Shown piece by piece: positions 44,690-54,375 of a DNA stretch of 64,000 nt. Source of the DNA: Patescibacteria group bacterium (GTDB lineage: Bacteria > Patescibacteriota > Patescibacteriia > 2-12-FULL-60-25); contig JAQULH010000002.1 in NCBI GenBank assembly GCA_029004215.1, positions 1 to 64,000 on the forward strand, read 5' to 3'. Position 1 is the first letter of the stretch. Every line of letters starts with the position of its first letter. The notes beneath the pieces are model-generated. The model saw only the letters and a list, made by a program, of their open reading frames with translations. It was not told where the DNA came from and ran no database searches. Made by a program: the position numbers and the translations under genes.

Positions 44690-46507
44690 TTAAGCGGGGA
44701 ATGAAGGTGAGGCGACAGCCGTCTGCATCTCTTTTTTAAATGCCTCTAAATTTTCTTGGGATTTTAACCAGTCCGACTCAAGGGCCAGGATTAGCTCGTC
44801 CAGCTCTTTGAGGCGTTTGGCTTTTTTGACATCAACAGGAGTGGGATGTTCGACAAAATATTGGAGGATTGAATTTTTTTCTTTGGTCAGTTCTCCCATA
44901 TCGTGCTCTATACGCTTGAGCGTGTTTTTGGTCTGCTGGATATCGCCGAAAATATCAACCTTGGTCCGCATGTAGGGGATCGTGCCTTCTACGATAGGCT
45001 TATCCTCGTCAGGCAAAGAAAACTTTTCGTGAGTCTTTAACTCGTAAACGTAAATCTCGTAAGGATAAGGATAACGGACAGCGCGGCCGTCTTTGATCTC
45101 CAAAATCGACGTAGCGATCTGTGAGACAAAGGTCCGGCTATGGCTGACAAAGATGATTGTGCCTTCGTATTCTGACAAAGCCTCACCCAAAGCTTCTACC
45201 GTATCAAAATCCAAATGGTTGGTCGGCTCGTCAAAAACCAGGACATCGTAGCGGCCAAGGCAGATGCCAGCCAAACAAAGGCGCGCACGTTCGCCACCGG
45301 ACAAGACAGAGATAGGTTTTTCCAAATCATCTTTGGTAAACAAAAAGTTACCGGCCATGCGCAACATATCTTCGGGCAAAACGCGGCCGGCCGCTGTATG
45401 CAGGTAATCACCGGCCGTTCCAATGGTCGGCAGCATCAACGGCACATGCTGGGCATAGTAGGCTACGCGCAGATTGTGACCCCATTTGTATGAACCGGAC
45501 AGCAGGGGAAGCTGGTCAGCGATCGTTTTCAAGAAAGTTGACTTGCCTTGTCCATTTTCGCCCAAAACAGCCAAGTGCTCGCCGCGATTAATCTCGAAAT
45601 TAATCTGCTCAAGTACAGGTTTATCGGCTTGATAACCAACTGACAAATCCTTGCATTCCAAAGCCAAAGCATTTTTCTGCGGCGGAGCTTGTATCTTAAT
45701 GCGGACTGTCCGCAACGAATGGGCAATCTCAATCGTTTTCAACTTATCTATCTGCTTCATTTTAGATTGGGCTTGTGTTGCCTTGGACGCTTTGTAGCGG
45801 AAACGGTCAACAAAATCCTGCAAGTGGCGGCGCTGGGCTTCTATTTTTTTATTGTAGCGCCTGGCTTCTTCCAAACGCCCTTCCTTGTATTCAAAATAAG
45901 CTTCGATATTGCCGGGGAAGAGAGTGAGTTTCTCGTGTTCAAGTTCCAAGGTATGCGTGCAAACATTCTTCAAAAATTCGCGATCATGCGAGATGAGTAG
46001 CAAGGCACCGCGATAAGTACGCAGAACATCTTCGAGCAACAGGACTGTCTGCAAGTCCAGGTAGTTTGTCGGTTCATCGAGCAGCAGGAGATTGGGCTCG
46101 CGAACAAGAATGCCGGCCAAACGCACGCGCATCTGGTAGCCGCCGGAAAGGCTGAGAAAAGGCGCTTCCAACTTTTCGTGCTTAATCTCAAATGATCCTG
46201 CCATTTTGGCGCATTCCCAAGGTTCGTGGTCTGAGACCCTGACCAAATAATCAATAACCGTCTCGTTGGGAGGAAAAACTTCGTTCTGTTCCAAGTAGCC
46301 AAGGCGGGCGTTGGGGTGGAGGACAACCTTGCCTTCATCCAATTGTTCTTGGCCTAAAATCATGCGCAGAAGCGTTGTCTTGCCGGAGCCATTGGCGCCG
46401 ATCAGCCCAATCCTTTGTCCCTCGGCCACCGAAACCGTGGCCTCGTCAAATAACCTTCGGAGACCGAAGGATTTAGAAATACCTTGTAGCTGAAGGACAA
46501 TAGACAT
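44690..46507 (-). CDS. ABC-F family ATPase
   Basis: 605 residues with two ATPase domains and no membrane part. First domain: Walker A GANGSGKT (37-44), signature LSGGYQMR, Walker B LLLLDEPTNYLD. Second: Walker A GENGQGKS (about 326-333), LSGGERAR (about 418-425), LVFDEPTNHLD. The linker (about 225-270) between them is positively charged, as in ribosome-acting ABC-F proteins (EttA, Uup, antibiotic-resistance ABC-F). The C-terminal coiled coil (about 520-590) resembles Uup. Likely modulates translation; subclass not decided. Confidence 0.93.
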   Translation of the reverse strand: MSIVLQLQGISKSFGLRRLFDEATVSVAEGQRIGLIGANGSGKTTLLRMILGQEQLDEGKVVLHPNARLGYLEQNEVFPPNETVIDYLVRVSDHEPWECAKMAGSFEIKHEKLEAPFLSLSGGYQMRVRLAGILVREPNLLLLDEPTNYLDLQTVLLLEDVLRTYRGALLLISHDREFLKNVCTHTLELEHEKLTLFPGNIEAYFEYKEGRLEEARRYNKKIEAQRRHLQDFVDRFRYKASKATQAQSKMKQIDKLKTIEIAHSLRTVRIKIQAPPQKNALALECKDLSVGYQADKPVLEQINFEINRGEHLAVLGENGQGKSTFLKTIADQLPLLSGSYKWGHNLRVAYYAQHVPLMLPTIGTAGDYLHTAAGRVLPEDMLRMAGNFLFTKDDLEKPISVLSGGERARLCLAGICLGRYDVLVFDEPTNHLDFDTVEALGEALSEYEGTIIFVSHSRTFVSQIATSILEIKDGRAVRYPYPYEIYVYELKTHEKFSLPDEDKPIVEGTIPYMRTKVDIFGDIQQTKNTLKRIEHDMGELTKEKNSILQYFVEHPTPVDVKKAKRLKELDELILALESDWLKSQENLEAFKKEMQTAVASPSFPA

Positions 46508-46550
46508 TGGAGTTTAGTGTCCCGCATTATGCCTATAAACCTATAAAAAA

Positions 46551-47804
46551 TCAATGGTGCGAGGCTGACGTGCCAGCCAAGTGCCCGGTTGCCCAGGAAG
46601 CTTGTAAATTAAAGCCTCCTGTAAAACCATCAATATCCAAGATCTCCCCGGCAAAATAAAGTCCGGGGCAGATTTTTGATTGCATTGTTGTCGGATCAAC
46701 TTCTTTAAGGTTGACTCCGCCGGCCGTAACAAACTCATCGCCAGCACTGCGCGAGATGATATGCAGTGGCACGCCCTTGAGCCAATCCATACACCTAGCC
46801 AAATCTTTTTTGCTGACATCATGCGACTTTTTCTCGCCGTCTATCTTTAACTCAAGACAAATAACCTCGGCTAATGACTTTGGCACAAATTCAGCCAGGA
46901 TATTAAGCCAGCTCTTCCTGGGATTGGCGAGCTTGATAGCTTCGATAGATGAAGTCAGATCACTTACTTTCTTATCAGGTAAGAGGTCAACCACAATTTC
47001 GAGCGGATGTTTGGCGTCAAACTTTTCAAAAGCAATGAGTGACGATAAAGCAAAGACAGCCGGACCGCTGATGCCTTTATGCGTAAACAATATAGGACCT
47101 GACGTCCTTAAGCGTCCTAAGCGTCCTAAGCGTCCTTCGGGTCCTAAACTTACTGATTGGAAAGAAAGACCCGCAATCTTGGCTGGCCAAGTTTCTTGGG
47201 TAAAAAGCGCACTTAAGCTCGGGGCAAGTTCTGTAATCGTATGGCCGAGTGAAGTTGCGAAAGCATAACCATCGCCGGTTGATCCGGTTTGGCGATAAGC
47301 TTGGCCGCCAGTCGTCAAAATAACCTTATCAACCAGCAGGGGAGGCTCATCCTTTAGTTCGACTTCGAAACTTTTTCCGATTTTTTTAATATTAATTACT
47401 TGAGTATTTAAAACCAGTTTGACGTCAGACTTTTTAAAAAGTTTTTCAAAGACACCAACCACGTCATGCCCATCGTTGGAACGGGGAAAGACCCTTGAGT
47501 CGGCTTCGATTTTAAGCGGCACACCATGGGACTCAAACCATTGATAAACATCTGATGGCGAAAACTTATGCATGGCCGACGTCAAAAATTTTCCTCCCCT
47601 CGGGTATTTGGTCAACACGACTTTTATGTCCTGGATACCAGTCGTGACATTACATCTTCCGCCACCTGAAATAATGACTTTTTTGCCAAGGCCATCGTTC
47701 TTATCAATTATAAAAATCTCAGCTTTAGGAGCAGCTTCAAGCAATATGGCAGCTGACATGAGGCCGGCTGCTCCGCCGCCAATAATCGCGACTTTCATGG
47801 GCAT
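46551..47804 (-). CDS. BaiN/HI0933-like FAD-dependent oxidoreductase
   Basis: 417 residues. Rossmann dinucleotide motif VAIIGGGAAGLMSA (about 4-17), a second block GGGRCNVTTG (about 46-55), and the C-terminal GLYFAGEILDIDGFTGGFNLQ (about 384-404). These define the HI0933/BaiN family, proposed to reduce substrates with NAD(P)H. Between about residues 223 and 236 the coding sequence is a 9-nt tandem repeat (see repeat entry), giving GRLGRLGRLR within an otherwise conserved region ahead of LFTHKGISGPA. The frame is open, so the gene is probably functional. Confidence 0.9.
   Translation of the reverse strand: MPMKVAIIGGGAAGLMSAAILLEAAPKAEIFIIDKNDGLGKKVIISGGGRCNVTTGIQDIKVVLTKYPRGGKFLTSAMHKFSPSDVYQWFESHGVPLKIEADSRVFPRSNDGHDVVGVFEKLFKKSDVKLVLNTQVINIKKIGKSFEVELKDEPPLLVDKVILTTGGQAYRQTGSTGDGYAFATSLGHTITELAPSLSALFTQETWPAKIAGLSFQSVSLGPEGRLGRLGRLRTSGPILFTHKGISGPAVFALSSLIAFEKFDAKHPLEIVVDLLPDKKVSDLTSSIEAIKLANPRKSWLNILAEFVPKSLAEVICLELKIDGEKKSHDVSKKDLARCMDWLKGVPLHIISRSAGDEFVTAGGVNLKEVDPTTMQSKICPGLYFAGEILDIDGFTGGFNLQASWATGHLAGTSASHH
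47095..47150. repeat. Tandem 9-nt repeat inside the BaiN-like gene
   Basis: On the plus strand, gcgtcctaa occurs about three times in a row (47111-47140), flanked by AGGACctgacGTCCT and by a cggGTCCTaa end. In the protein (minus strand) it reads as repeated G-R-L. It looks like a palindromic intergenic repeat that has entered a gene without breaking it. Confidence 0.7.
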
Positions 47805-47905
47805 ATTTGTACCACGGATCGCTCCTCGTAACCAGAATAATGACCAGATTCATGAACTTTTTATCTAAAGTAAGCCAAATTATATTTTTCATAAACAGAG
47901 GGGCC

Positions 47906-47934
47906 TTGACAAATACTAGTTTACTGGTAAACTA
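47906..47934 (+). promoter_or_regulatory. Promoter with MarR-type operator
   Basis: TTGACA (47906-47911) followed by TAGTTTAC (47917-47924), TG, GTAAACTA (47927-47934), a perfect 8-2-8 palindrome over the spacer and presumed -10 region. It is 13 nt before the MarR-family start, consistent with autorepression of the efflux operon. The -10 box itself is weak. Confidence 0.8.
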
Positions 47935-47947
47935 TTTTTTCCAATAT

Positions 47948-48436
47948 ATGCTAATCCTCGACGAAGAACATCTACTCAGACAATTAGGCATGACCGCGGC
48001 TCGCATCCAATCTTATGTCAACCGATACTTTTTTGAACCGGTTGGTTTGACGGTGTCCTGCGGCATGATCCTCCATCTGCTTGAGCACCTCGGACCCATA
48101 ACTTCCTCTGAGATTCTCAAGCACACCGGCGGGACTAAATCTAATATAAGCCAAAGACTTAGATTCCTGGAACGCCTAAACTACATAACCCGCGAAGAGA
48201 ATAATTCAGAGGATAAACGCCTGGTCACGATCCAGCTGACTGAAAAGGGACACGAGCTATACCAGTCGCTGCAAAACACTTTATTGGCCAGTGCTAAAAA
48301 ATTTGAAGCAGAGTTGCAGATCACGGACGAAGAAAAAGCAGTGTGCCAAAGAGTCATTTCCAAGATAAACAACTTCATAGACGCTAACCACGAAAATATA
48401 TGTCAGAGACTATGCCATCTCAAAGAAAGCAAATAA
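47948..48436 (+). CDS. MarR-family transcriptional regulator
   Basis: 162 residues from ATG 47948. Winged-helix order: helix L-L-E-H-L-G-P-I-T-S-S-E-I-L-K-H-T-G (about 43-60), recognition helix region T-K-S-N-I-S-Q-R-L-R-F-L-E, then the wing NYITREENNSEDKRLVTIQLT (split about 79-99). MarR proteins repress efflux and stress genes and are relieved by phenolic or drug ligands. Heads the operon with the MFP and RND genes, and overlaps the MFP gene by 37 nt. Confidence 0.9.
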   Translation: MLILDEEHLLRQLGMTAARIQSYVNRYFFEPVGLTVSCGMILHLLEHLGPITSSEILKHTGGTKSNISQRLRFLERLNYITREENNSEDKRLVTIQLTEKGHELYQSLQNTLLASAKKFEAELQITDEEKAVCQRVISKINNFIDANHENICQRLCHLKESK

Positions 48437-50340
48437 GCATCCCCCTTGCCAGTGCCATCATGCTGTTCGTGATAGTTTCGGCCATAGCAGTCGGTTGCAG
48501 CAAGCAGGATCCGCCCAAGGGCGTCCAACCTGACCCCGTGGCGGTTAAAGTCCAGACGGCCCAAGAACATTTTTCGATCGCTTATGCTTTGGATTATCCT
48601 GCCATGGTCGTGGCTGAACAAGAAGCAAAAGTTATTGCCAAAACAAGCGGCACCCTTTCCGAAACTTCTTTTAATGTAGGCGACAAGGTCAACATCGGAG
48701 ACAGGTTGTTTAAGATAGATGACGTCAACGGTTCTTCCCCGACTGACGGTTTTTCAGCTTACCAAATCAAACAAGCTCAACTGGCTGCGCAGCAGGCTTT
48801 TACCTCATACCAGATGGCCCAAAACAATTATGACAACTTAATAGTCACTTCAGCCAAAGATTTGAAACAGGCCGAAATTGCCAAAAGCCAGGCACAAACC
48901 GGTAAGACAAACCTTAACCAGACGACCGCTGACTCGCTTAAGTCAGCACAGCTGGCTTATGACACTGCCAAAATTGCCACAGAACAAGCCCGGCTGGCTT
49001 ATGAAAACCGCAAGGCTATCAGCAATGAAAACTCAACTGACACGGCAGCCAATGCTTCCCTTTCAGTCGGCACTGCCATTGATACCTGCAACACCCTTCT
49101 GACTTCTTTGCTTAACATGTTGGATGTAGACCGCGATGCGGGCGGAATCCAACCATACAGCAACATGTTGGGCATAGCAGAACCTTCTGCCCGCCCCGCG
49201 GGCAGGATGGCTTATCTGGCTGCCAAGGCCGCCATTGATGCCTATCACCTTAACCCGCCCGCCGATGCATCAGCCCGCGTTGATGCAGCCATTGATATTG
49301 CCAAAAAGACCAAAACCCTGACCGACGCATCCAAACGGATTTTGGACAATACTTTCCAGTCAGTATCTTTACCTCTGAGCTCTGCTGCCGGGACTTCCTT
49401 AAACGGTTTGCAATCAACCGTGGCCGGATATCAAGCGCAGGCCAGCGGTTTGGTTACCCAATTGACCAATGTAAAACAAGGCATCACTAACGTAGGAATG
49501 AACAACGACGCCACGTTGGACGGATTGCAAAAGGCGTATGAGCTTGCCCAACAGCAAGAACAGATCTCTGCTCAGAGTTTGCAGAACTTAAAATCCAGCA
49601 TCAAATCACAAATCGATGCGGCTGATTTTGGCTCCCAAGCGGCTGACAACCAATACTCGTCAACTAAATCCAAACTGGATACCCAAATATCCGTCAGCAA
49701 ATCCCAGGCCGACTTGGCAGGTATCCAATACCAGAATGCCTTGACCAACCTGAATAACCTGATCGATATGCATGAGTCAATCGCACCGATCACGGGCGTT
49801 ATCACAAAAAAATACGTTGATAACGGGGCGACAGTCTCGGCCGGCCAGGTTATTGCCGTCATAAGTACCCAAGACGATATAAAAATCCAATTTTTTATTG
49901 ACCAAGCCCACTTGGAAACGATTAGGCCGGGCATGGCCATGACCATCAAGGACAGTGACGGCCAACAGGCTTCTGGCACAATCTTGGCAGTAACTCCCCA
50001 GGCTGATGCCGTGACCAAACGTTTTCTGGTGGAAGCTAAAGCTAACGGGACATCCAAAGCCAACTTAACGCTTGGGACTATTGCCACCGTAACGCTCCCC
50101 ATCATTAAAATTGCGCCGCAAGGTTCTTTGCTTATGCCTCTGGCAGCAGTTGACATCGGCCAAAGTGGCGCCAGTATTTTTACCCTGGAAGGGGAGACTG
50201 CTAAAAAAGTTTCTGTCCAGGTTGGGAAAATCGAAGGCGAGACGGCCGAGGTCATCGTGCAGTTGCCTGAAGACGCAAAAATTGTAGTGGACGGCAATAA
50301 ACTAATCCAAGACGGAGATAAAGTTCGGATTGCGCAATAG
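48400..50340 (+). CDS. Lipid-anchored RND efflux adaptor (membrane fusion protein)
   Basis: 646 residues, long for an HlyD/AcrA-type adaptor (usual 350-400). Lipoprotein signal with lipobox A-V-G-C33. A first half-lipoyl segment (about 70-110, V-I-A-K-T-S-G-T-L-S-E), an extended alpha-helical hairpin rich in Ala/Gln (about 125-460, with an internal segment likely inserted), second lipoyl half (about 465-490, A-P-I-T-G-V-I-T-K-K-Y-V), then beta-barrel and membrane-proximal domains. An internal start at 48412 gives a more usual N-terminus. The helical hairpin normally docks to TolC. Confidence 0.88.
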   Translation: MSETMPSQRKQISIPLASAIMLFVIVSAIAVGCSKQDPPKGVQPDPVAVKVQTAQEHFSIAYALDYPAMVVAEQEAKVIAKTSGTLSETSFNVGDKVNIGDRLFKIDDVNGSSPTDGFSAYQIKQAQLAAQQAFTSYQMAQNNYDNLIVTSAKDLKQAEIAKSQAQTGKTNLNQTTADSLKSAQLAYDTAKIATEQARLAYENRKAISNENSTDTAANASLSVGTAIDTCNTLLTSLLNMLDVDRDAGGIQPYSNMLGIAEPSARPAGRMAYLAAKAAIDAYHLNPPADASARVDAAIDIAKKTKTLTDASKRILDNTFQSVSLPLSSAAGTSLNGLQSTVAGYQAQASGLVTQLTNVKQGITNVGMNNDATLDGLQKAYELAQQQEQISAQSLQNLKSSIKSQIDAADFGSQAADNQYSSTKSKLDTQISVSKSQADLAGIQYQNALTNLNNLIDMHESIAPITGVITKKYVDNGATVSAGQVIAVISTQDDIKIQFFIDQAHLETIRPGMAMTIKDSDGQQASGTILAVTPQADAVTKRFLVEAKANGTSKANLTLGTIATVTLPIIKIAPQGSLLMPLAAVDIGQSGASIFTLEGETAKKVSVQVGKIEGETAEVIVQLPEDAKIVVDGNKLIQDGDKVRIAQ

Positions 50341-50342
50341 CT

Positions 50343-53300
50343 ATGGACCAACTACCCATGGATGAGATCCAATTGATTCCGCCACCTCAGCTGACAAGGC
50401 CGATAATCGCGGAGCCGGTTGAATCAATACCTCCTGAAAAACCACCTGAAAAAAAGGAAGATAAATCTTCCGACCATTTGTATTTGGAACGTTTGACATT
50501 TGACCCTGCCCTGCGCAAAAGCTGGCTGAATTTTTTCGTCAGTAACTTTCGCGTTGTCATATTGCTTATCATCCTCTTGACTGGTTGGGGCGTTTACTCG
50601 TTCATCACGCTGCCGCGCGAATCAAATCCGGAAGTCAAGATTCCGATCGCCATGGTAGTCACGACTTATCCCGGAGCTTCACCGGCTGACATCGAGGAAT
50701 TAGTCACAAAAAAAATCGAAACCTCGGTGACCGGCCTCAAGGGCATCAGCAAGATTACAGCCAATTCCTCCAACTCAATCTCTTCCATTCGTGTCGAGTT
50801 TGACTCTTCGGTCAATCTGGATGATGCCATCCGCAGTTTGCGCGACCAGGTCAATGACGCCAAAAGGAACCTGCCTACCGATGCCAACGACCCGGCCGTC
50901 ATCGCTGTTTCTTTGGATGATTCTCCTATTTGGACAGCTTCTTTTACCAGCCCGGTGGACGGTTTTACGATGCGCAAGGAAGCTGATGATATCAAAGACG
51001 AACTGGAAAAAATCCCGGGAGTGCGCCAAATTAACATCTCAGGAGGCGACCAAAGGGAATTTGAGATTGCTTACGATCCCCAAAAACTGACTTATTACAA
51101 CTTATCGCCCGACCAAGCCAACCAGCTGGTCAAGGCCGCAAATTTAGCCATACCGGCCGGCAGCTTTGAAGGCCAAAAATTTAATTTCCCGGTCCGCGCT
51201 GACGGGCGCTTTTGGACTGCGGAAACCCTGTCCAACTTGCCGCTCTTCCACACGGATGACGGGGCCCAGGTTTTACTGAAAGACATTGCCAAAGTTCAAG
51301 AAAACGCGATTGAGAAAACCGTTTATTCTAGGTTCGCAAACGAAAGCGACCAAAAATCCCAGGAAAACATTACAATCCAGGTCGTCAAAAAGACCGGCGG
51401 TAACATCGTAAGCACTGTCAAAGAAGTTGAGGCTAAGATGGACGAGATGGTCGGCAAAATGCCAAAAGGCACAAACTATTCTGTAGTCTTGAGTGCTGCA
51501 GATACAATCAATACGGATTTTAACCATCTGACGCGTGATTTTCTCTTGACGATAAGTTTGGTGGCTTTAGTCTTGTTCCTTATTGTCGGCTTGAAAGAAG
51601 CTTTCGTGGCCGGGTTGGCCGTACCACTGGTGTTCTTCGCGACCTTTGGCATCATGGGTCAGACCGGAACAACCCTGAACTTCCTCTCCATGTTCTCGTT
51701 GATCCTGGCCCTGGGCTTACTGGTGGACGACGCCATCGTGGTCGTAAGCGCCACCAAGCAATACATGAACACCGGCAAATTCACGCCCGAAGAGGCTGTC
51801 TTGCTCGTGCTCAATGATTTCAAGGTAGTGTTAACTACCACAACCCTCACGACTGTTTGGGCCTTTTTGCCGCTCTTGGTTTCAAAAGGCATTATCGGTG
51901 AATTCATCAAATCAATACCTATTACCGTTTCGACGACCCTGATTGCTTCGCTTGTCATCGCCCTACTTATCAACCATCCTCTAGCTGCCGTGCTTGAGCG
52001 CATACGTTTGACCAAGAACTTTTTCTGGGCGATTTTGGCAGGCTTGGCGCTCTTAGCTGTTGGCTTGGGCCTGATTGTTTTTCCTTATGGCCTAGCTATC
52101 GCTTTGCTACCAACCATGGTCTTAGGCCTTTTGTTGCGCTGGTACTATCGCGGTGGGAAAGAAAAATTAGAAGACAATGCCAAGCTGGCGGATGCCGAAT
52201 GGCGCGATGATGACCTGATCAAACAAAAACTTAAATCGCAGGCCAATGGCCATGACAGCGGTTTTTGGTCGCGCTTGATGCATGGCATCATCCGGTTCGA
52301 TCGTCTCGTGCCAATCTACGAAAAATACTTGAACAAAATTCTAGCCACTAAGCGGACGCGTTTGTTAACCTTGGGCAGCGTCTTCCTGATTTTCTGTTTG
52401 GCTATCGCCTTGCCAATTACGGGCGTAGTCCAAAGCGAATTCTTCCCACGAACTGATTCGGACAGCGTTAACATCAGCATTGAGGCGCCAACCGGCTTAA
52501 AACTGGATGAAACGGACGCCATTGTGCGCCAAGTCGAATCCAGGCTCTTGTCCTATCCCGAAGTTGACAGCTACTCAACCCTGGTTGGCAATGGGGGATC
52601 GAGCGGCATGTTTTCTGTTAATTCCGGCAACTCATCCAACATGGCCAGCGTTACGGTCAAGCTTAAGGACGCTTCGGAACGCAAACGCAAATCTTACGAG
52701 ATCGCCGACGCCATGCAAAAAGATTTTTCCAACATCCACGAAGCTACGGTCAGCGCCACGACTCAAAACGCCGGTCCGCCTTCCGGCGCAGATTTTGAAG
52801 CGCACATAGCAGGCGACGATTTGCAGGAATTGGATAAGCTTGCGCAAGAGTTAAAACCCGAGCTGGCTTCGATCACAGGCGTGGTCAATCCCAAAATATC
52901 GTTAAAGATGGCCCCGGCTGATTATACTTTCGTGCTTGATCCGGCCCGCATGGAACTCTACAACTTGAATACCGCTTATGTCGGCTCGGTCCTCCGCACG
53001 GCTATTGCCGGCACGGAAGTGACTACCGTCGTTCTGGACGGGCAGAGGATTTCGGTCATGGCTCGCTTTGATAAGGAAAAAATTCCCAATCTTGAAGCTA
53101 TCCAGAACCTCCAGATCCTGAACAACGCCAAGCAACCAGTGTTCTTAAAGGATGTAGCCACCATCCAACTCGAGCCTTCGGTGGATACCATAACCCGCAT
53201 CGACAAGAAAAGGACAGTCGTGCTCTCTGCCAGCGTCAATGGCGCCAACAAACCGGCTGACGTAGTTAAGGAGTTCCAAGCTCGTGTTGCGGAAAAACAT

Positions 53301-53894
53301 AAGTTGCCCAGCGGCTATACAATCACGTACGGCGGCCAGAACGAACAGAACGCGGAATCAGTCACTTCAGTCATTCAGGCCATGTTAATTGCCGGCTTAC
53401 TCATCATCTCGACGCTCGTCATTCAATTCAATTCTTTCCGCAAAGCCCTGATAGTCCTCGTGACCATCCCGCTCGGATTGATTGGCGTCTTCTTCGGATT
53501 GGCGGCTCTCGGGATCAGCCTTTCCTTCCCGGGTCTGATCGGCATCGTTGCCTTATTCGGCATTGTCGTCAAAAACGCTATCATTCTAGTCGATAAAATC
53601 AACCTGAACTTGAAGAGCGGTATTGCTTTCAAAGAATCGATTGTTGACGCCGGAAAATCACGCTTGGAAGCCATCTTCATCACTTCCATCTGCACTATCT
53701 TGGGCATGATTCCCATTACATTATCCAATGCCACATGGACTGCTTTGGGCAGCGCCGTGATTTTCGGCCTCATGCTCTCATCCTTCTTCACCTTGTTCAT
53801 CGTGCCCACGCTCTTCATGACATTCGTCAAGGATGACCGCCGCCACGTGGATGGCCCTGTCAATGAGCTGGAACTGCAAAGGGCCTCTTTGTAA
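50343..53894 (+). CDS. RND superfamily efflux transporter (AcrB/MmpL-like HAE1 group)
   Basis: Proton-driven inner-membrane pump. 1183 residues with twelve predicted helices in two 6-helix halves, each with a large extracytoplasmic loop. The proton-relay motif L-L-V-D-D-A-I-V-V (D462, D463 approximately) matches the paired Asp of AcrB helix 4; the helix-10/11 region has IVVKNAIILVDKI (about 1076-1088). An extra N-terminal tail of about 55 residues (Pro-rich) precedes the first helix. Follows the adaptor gene by 2 nt. No TolC-type partner is in the window. Confidence 0.95.
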   Translation: MDQLPMDEIQLIPPPQLTRPIIAEPVESIPPEKPPEKKEDKSSDHLYLERLTFDPALRKSWLNFFVSNFRVVILLIILLTGWGVYSFITLPRESNPEVKIPIAMVVTTYPGASPADIEELVTKKIETSVTGLKGISKITANSSNSISSIRVEFDSSVNLDDAIRSLRDQVNDAKRNLPTDANDPAVIAVSLDDSPIWTASFTSPVDGFTMRKEADDIKDELEKIPGVRQINISGGDQREFEIAYDPQKLTYYNLSPDQANQLVKAANLAIPAGSFEGQKFNFPVRADGRFWTAETLSNLPLFHTDDGAQVLLKDIAKVQENAIEKTVYSRFANESDQKSQENITIQVVKKTGGNIVSTVKEVEAKMDEMVGKMPKGTNYSVVLSAADTINTDFNHLTRDFLLTISLVALVLFLIVGLKEAFVAGLAVPLVFFATFGIMGQTGTTLNFLSMFSLILALGLLVDDAIVVVSATKQYMNTGKFTPEEAVLLVLNDFKVVLTTTTLTTVWAFLPLLVSKGIIGEFIKSIPITVSTTLIASLVIALLINHPLAAVLERIRLTKNFFWAILAGLALLAVGLGLIVFPYGLAIALLPTMVLGLLLRWYYRGGKEKLEDNAKLADAEWRDDDLIKQKLKSQANGHDSGFWSRLMHGIIRFDRLVPIYEKYLNKILATKRTRLLTLGSVFLIFCLAIALPITGVVQSEFFPRTDSDSVNISIEAPTGLKLDETDAIVRQVESRLLSYPEVDSYSTLVGNGGSSGMFSVNSGNSSNMASVTVKLKDASERKRKSYEIADAMQKDFSNIHEATVSATTQNAGPPSGADFEAHIAGDDLQELDKLAQELKPELASITGVVNPKISLKMAPADYTFVLDPARMELYNLNTAYVGSVLRTAIAGTEVTTVVLDGQRISVMARFDKEKIPNLEAIQNLQILNNAKQPVFLKDVATIQLEPSVDTITRIDKKRTVVLSASVNGANKPADVVKEFQARVAEKHKLPSGYTITYGGQNEQNAESVTSVIQAMLIAGLLIISTLVIQFNSFRKALIVLVTIPLGLIGVFFGLAALGISLSFPGLIGIVALFGIVVKNAIILVDKINLNLKSGIAFKESIVDAGKSRLEAIFITSICTILGMIPITLSNATWTALGSAVIFGLMLSSFFTLFIVPTLFMTFVKDDRRHVDGPVNELELQRASL

Positions 53895-53935
53895 CTTGCC
53901 AAAACACCTCAAGCACGGTGAAATATCTTGAGCCT

Positions 53936-54334
53936 ATGTCTAAAATCATTATCGCTTCCGGCCCGGTCATTGTAGAAGAGGGCAAAGTCCTGCTGAATAA
54001 GCATGGCGATACGACTTTTTGGAAATTTTGCGGCGGGAGGGTTGAAAATTTCAACGAAAGTTTGATGGACGCGGCCCGGCGCGAAGCCAAAGAAGAAGTT
54101 GGCGTTGATCTTGAGTTCCTTGATAAGGAACCGTTCATCCTGTACACGACCAAGCAGACAGAAGAGGGGACAGTTGACGTTATTTTGGTCCACTTCTTGG
54201 CCAAACGCATAAGCGAGGTCAAACTCGGGCCAGACATCCGCGAGTACGCCTGGTTAGACATCAAGGCTTTACCGGATGATGACCTGGGTCCTAATATCAA
54301 ACCAACCCTCAAACATTTTGGTTTACGGAACTGA
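53936..54334 (+). CDS. NUDIX hydrolase
   Basis: 132 residues from ATG 53936 (an in-frame GTG at 53918 would add six residues). Nudix box with G-x5-E-x7-REAKEEVGV: GGRVENFNESLMDAARREAKEEVG at about 32-55 (written in parts), including the metal-binding REAKEE. Hydrolyses nucleoside diphosphate-linked substrates, for example oxidised nucleotides or NDP-sugars; substrate unknown. Starts about 40 nt after the RND gene. Confidence 0.93.
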   Translation: MSKIIIASGPVIVEEGKVLLNKHGDTTFWKFCGGRVENFNESLMDAARREAKEEVGVDLEFLDKEPFILYTTKQTEEGTVDVILVHFLAKRISEVKLGPDIREYAWLDIKALPDDDLGPNIKPTLKHFGLRN

Positions 54335-54375
54335 CGGGTATTGCCAGTTATCTTTTTTCAAAGATGGAAGTCTGA

